In this document: in pieces, positions 4,988-6,935 of the stretch
Layout of the letters: the number at the start of each line of letters is the position of its first letter
How positions within the stretch are numbered: position 1 is the first letter of the stretch
Assembly: GCA_020350905.1 (NCBI GenBank)
Contig: CP070843.1
Span: 2,788,685 to 2,795,619, forward strand
Reading direction: 5' to 3'
From: Deltaproteobacteria bacterium
Lineage (GTDB): Bacteria; Desulfobacterota; Syntrophobacteria; BM002
Length of the DNA: 6,935 bases
Position numbers and translations under genes: made by a program
Notes under the pieces: model-generated
What the model was told of the DNA's origin: nothing
Seen by the model: the letters and a program-made list of their open reading frames with translations, nothing else
Database searches by the model: none

Positions 4988-6094
4988 TTAAATGTAACCC
5001 AGTTCGTAATCTCTGGTACCAAGTCCCACCTCTTCCGCATAACCCAACTGGATGCTCCAATCAATGTGGGGATAGACGCCGCGAAACTTATCTTCACCAG
5101 GCCCCCTGTTCGTCTCGAGGCAACAGTCAGCCAGGGCTGGCTGAGCATTGACGAGATCCACAGAAGCCTGATCGATGGCCACCGGATCCCTGCTTGCCAG
5201 AATGCCCAGGTCTTTTACTAAAGGAGTGTCGCTAAAGCCATAACAGTCGCACTGTGGGGTTACCCGGCTTACGAAACTGAGGTAGAAGGCACGGTCTTCC
5301 TTGTCCTTGAGGACTCCCACCGTATATTCCACCATCTTTTTCTGAAAACGGGCCGTGTCGCTATCCCAAGGGATGGAGACAGCCTCCTCCGGGCACACCG
5401 CTATACACTCGCCGCAGCCAATGCATTTTTCGGCATCCTTCTTGGCCTTTTTTTTGAGCAGTTCAATTGCGTCTGCAGGACAATGAGCTACACATTCACC
5501 ACAGCCGACACACTTTTTGGCGTTGAACTCGGGTGAAATCTCGCAATGCTGGGCAAGTTTTCCTTTTCTGGAGGCACAGCCCATGCCGAGATTTTTTATA
5601 GTGCCCCCAAACCCTGCAAGTTCGTGTCCCTTGAAGTGGGCGGCGCTAATAAGGGAGTCCGCTTGGATGACGTCGGCGCCTATGTAAACTTCATCGTAGA
5701 TGGGCAGATTCACTGGTACGGCCACCTCAGAATTGCCTCTCAGACCGTCAGCAATGGTGAGAGGAGCTCCGGCCACAGCATAAGCGAACCCATTTTCAAT
5801 GGCTGTGGTGAGGTGGTCCACACTGTTGGTCCTCGTTCCCACATAAAGTGTGTTGGTATCGGTAAGAAACGGTTTTCCTCCCAAGTTATAAACTCTATTC
5901 ACGAGGTGACGGAGCTGAGTGGGTGGGATGTAAGCCGTATTGCCCTTCTCCCCAAAGTGGAGCTTGATTGCAATGAGGTGCCTCTCTTTGACAATTTCAT
6001 CAAAGCCAGCTGCATCCAGCAACCGATCCAGCTTGACGTAAAGGTTCTCCTGCAAACTGGTCCGCAAATCCATGGCAAATACTTCACTCGGCAT
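4988..6094 (-). CDS. DUF362 protein with two internal [4Fe-4S] ferredoxin motifs
   Basis: The 368-aa protein has the DUF362 fold split by a ferredoxin insert. N-terminal landmarks are IAIKLHFGEKGNTAYIPP (41-58), a GGKPFLTDTNTLY segment (72-84), HFKGHELAGFGGTIKNLGMG (153-172) and a CASRKGK stretch. Two clusters follow: Cys195, 198, 201, 205 and Cys224, 227, 230, 234, each CxxCxxCxxxCP, as in 2[4Fe-4S] ferredoxins. The C-terminal SRDPVAIDQASVDL (301-314) is the usual DUF362 signature. Further cysteines (173, 184, 282, 284, 324, 325) are conspicuous. No signal peptide is seen, so it should be cytoplasmic. The family is common in anaerobes and presumed to move electrons, but its reaction is not established, and I assign none. 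GGGAGGG (6099-6105) lies 4 nt before the ATG. It lies upstream of the dehydrogenase gene on the same strand, 346 bp away, so cotranscription is uncertain. Confidence 0.9.
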   Translation of the reverse strand: MPSEVFAMDLRTSLQENLYVKLDRLLDAAGFDEIVKERHLIAIKLHFGEKGNTAYIPPTQLRHLVNRVYNLGGKPFLTDTNTLYVGTRTNSVDHLTTAIENGFAYAVAGAPLTIADGLRGNSEVAVPVNLPIYDEVYIGADVIQADSLISAAHFKGHELAGFGGTIKNLGMGCASRKGKLAQHCEISPEFNAKKCVGCGECVAHCPADAIELLKKKAKKDAEKCIGCGECIAVCPEEAVSIPWDSDTARFQKKMVEYTVGVLKDKEDRAFYLSFVSRVTPQCDCYGFSDTPLVKDLGILASRDPVAIDQASVDLVNAQPALADCCLETNRGPGEDKFRGVYPHIDWSIQLGYAEEVGLGTRDYELGYI

Positions 6095-6110
6095 GGGTCC
6101 CTCCCTTTTC

Positions 6111-6159
6111 TAGATTGTGGATTGCAGATTTTAGATTGTGGGTTCCGAGTTGTTGATTT
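6111..6159 (+). repeat. Heptamer array just upstream of the DUF362 gene, GATT-type orientation
   Basis: Seven consecutive 7-bp units start at 6111 and repeat every seven bases to 6159. tagattg occurs exactly at 6111 and 6132; tggattg and cagattt lie between them, and the later copies are more diverged. The array begins only 5 bp past the ribosome binding site of the DUF362 gene, so it would be part of its leader RNA. Confidence 0.7.
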
Positions 6160-6236
6160 CTTTGGGAATTAGGTTGGATATGCTTTAATTGAAAGCAAAA
6201 GAATGATTGTCAGTGACATATCCTCAGTCTTCATTC

Positions 6237-6271
6237 TTAAATCTAAAATCTGAGATCTAAAATCCCCAATC
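6237..6271 (-). repeat. Heptamer array, AAATC-type orientation
   Basis: Five 7-bp units start at 6237, 6244, 6251, 6258 and 6265; taaaatc occurs exactly at 6244 and 6258, and all five end in ATC. On the minus strand they read GATTTTA, the same unit as in 6111-6159, so the two arrays face each other across 77 bp. The stretch between contains a small hairpin, GCTTT (6182-6186) with AAAGC (6192-6196). Confidence 0.7.
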
Positions 6272-6332
6272 ACTGTAGATGCAATTCAATGATGATGTCA
6301 AGGGAATGGATCTGCCAACTTGAGCATTAAAT

Positions 6333-6518
6333 CTAGCCCGGATATTTCATGAATTACCTGCTGCGACCACGGATGTGGCCGTCCTTCCTGGCGTCCTCGG
6401 GTGTCGGCCCCTGCGACGTACCGTTCAGGTACACCTCGGCGCCAACACCCTGCGGTTGCCAGGTGGCACGCCCATCTTCGCGGTCTCGCGACAGCAATTC
6501 ATGAAATTTCCGGGCTAG
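6333..6518. repeat. 186-bp GC-rich palindromic element with 23-bp inverted ends (MITE-like)
   Basis: The outer arms 6333-6355 and 6496-6518 are inverted copies with one mismatch in 23. Inside, GGGTGT (6399-6404) pairs with ACACCC (6445-6450), and GTACC (6418-6422) with GGTAC (6428-6432). All these pairs share almost the same centre, near 6425, and the remaining interior also aligns imperfectly with its own reverse complement. The whole element can therefore fold as one long hairpin. It is clearly richer in G and C than the flanks. It has CTAG at both outer ends, which might be a 4-bp target duplication or part of the repeat. No protein is evident. It lies between the binding-protein stop and the heptamer arrays. 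Confidence 0.7.
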
Positions 6519-6676
6519 CACTTCTCGCTAAGGATTGTGGGAGGTCGAGCGGCTAGAAAGTATTCGGGCGCCGAGATCCGCACAGCAGCAGGTTTCAAGC
6601 GCCCGTTTTCTGTTATACCTTTTACGGATGAGCCGACCTATCTTCGAATAGATCAGGCCGGAGCCACAATTTTTCC
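6519..6676. other. Gene-free 3' flank of the branched-chain binding-protein gene
   Basis: About 160 bp with no coding potential I can support. It contains a 7-bp GC-rich inverted repeat (CGGGCGC 6565-6571 with GCGCCCG 6599-6605) with a 27-nt loop, which might help end transcription of the minus-strand gene but lacks a clear T-run on that strand. Confidence 0.4.
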
Positions 6677-6935
6677 TTAATAGACCAAATTCCAATTACC
6701 ATTCCAGACCATAACGATAACCATAGAATCGGTACCCAAGCCGTTGTGATCGTTGGGGGTAATGTTGTAGATGCCGCTGATACCTACGTAGCCGTCAGTT
6801 TGTTCAATGGCATCTCTCAATTTCGCAGGATCAGTTCCGACTTTCTTCATTGCATTGGCTACGATGTAAATGGCGTCCCAAGCATAGCCCGAGTGGGTGT
6901 TGATGGGAAACTGGCTATCGTAGTTGTATGTTTCA
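6677..6935 (-). CDS. Branched-chain amino-acid ABC transporter substrate-binding protein, C-terminal fragment
   Basis: Only the last 85 codons are in the window; the gene continues past the right edge. The stop is TAA at 6677-6679. The residues match the C-terminus of LivJ/LivK-like periplasmic binding proteins (Peripla_BP_6): a SGYAWDAIYIVANAMKKVG helix, then DPAKLRDAIEQT, a glycine-rich GYVGISGIYNITPNDHNGLG loop that is typical of the family, and a final VMVWNGNWNLVY strand. Such proteins bind branched-chain amino acids, or sometimes amides, urea or aromatic acids, in the periplasm and feed the LivHMGF permease. The ligand cannot be inferred from this part. Permease and ATPase genes would have to lie outside; downstream in the window is only a repeat element and then the DUF362 gene. 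Confidence 0.88.
   Translation of the reverse strand, partial: ETYNYDSQFPINTHSGYAWDAIYIVANAMKKVGTDPAKLRDAIEQTDGYVGISGIYNITPNDHNGLGTDSMVIVMVWNGNWNLVY

Noticed and set aside
5546..6172. 208-codon open frame on the plus strand
   Set aside because: It is antisense to the DUF362 gene and runs into the heptamer array; the ferredoxin motifs on the other strand show which frame is real.
6111..6271. Repeat blocks considered as a CRISPR array
   Set aside because: The units are 7 bp, degenerate and contiguous, with no spacers and no cas genes.
6340..6500. Long open frame on the minus strand through the GC-rich element
   Set aside because: It has no start with a ribosome binding site, and the sequence is explained better as a palindrome; open frames are common in GC-rich DNA.
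6565..6609. GC-rich inverted repeat followed by TTTT, like a terminator
   Set aside because: The T-run is on the plus strand, where no upstream gene exists; the loop is 27 nt and the minus strand lacks a clear T-tract.

Overview
The window looks like chromosomal DNA of a Gram-negative, probably anaerobic bacterium, most plausibly of the Desulfobacterota (the old Deltaproteobacteria). That placement is inferred from the mix of genes: a ferredoxin-bearing DUF362 protein, single periplasmic binding-protein genes, a glycine-cleavage/lipoyl gene set, a REP-type Y1 transposase, and short degenerate repeats filling long intergenic gaps. No marker gene fixes the taxon.

Layout, left to right. Positions 1-436 (minus) hold the N-terminal part of a polar-amino-acid-type ABC substrate-binding protein with a signal peptide; it runs off the left edge. 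Positions 685-1762 form a compact transposable unit: an IS200/REP-type tyrosine transposase gene on the plus strand between 26-bp inverted repeats (25/26 match). Then five minus-strand genes follow, read right to left: a C-terminal fragment of a branched-chain amino-acid binding protein (6677-6935), a DUF362 protein with two [4Fe-4S] motifs (4988-6094), a dihydrolipoyl dehydrogenase-like flavoprotein (3244-4641), lipB (2317-3027) and gcvH (1808-2197).

How the genes work together: LipB transfers octanoyl from acyl-carrier protein to the H-protein lysine, lipoyl synthase (not in this window) would insert the sulfurs, and the dehydrogenase would re-oxidise the H-protein dihydrolipoyl arm. The decarboxylase (P) and aminomethyltransferase (T) proteins are not here. 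The dehydrogenase carries Lys-Arg where NAD-dependent family members have an acidic residue, so its cofactor preference is open to question.

The most striking hidden structure is in the gaps. The spaces upstream of lipB, lpdA and the DUF362 gene are largely built from degenerate tandem heptamers (strict 7-bp period), in two cases as two arrays of opposite orientation. A REP-like pair with a compensatory base change lies between lipB and gcvH, and a 186-bp GC-rich, nearly full-length palindrome lies between the binding-protein gene and the DUF362 gene. I found no defence system, CRISPR array, rRNA or tRNA, and nothing I would call a new enzymatic system.
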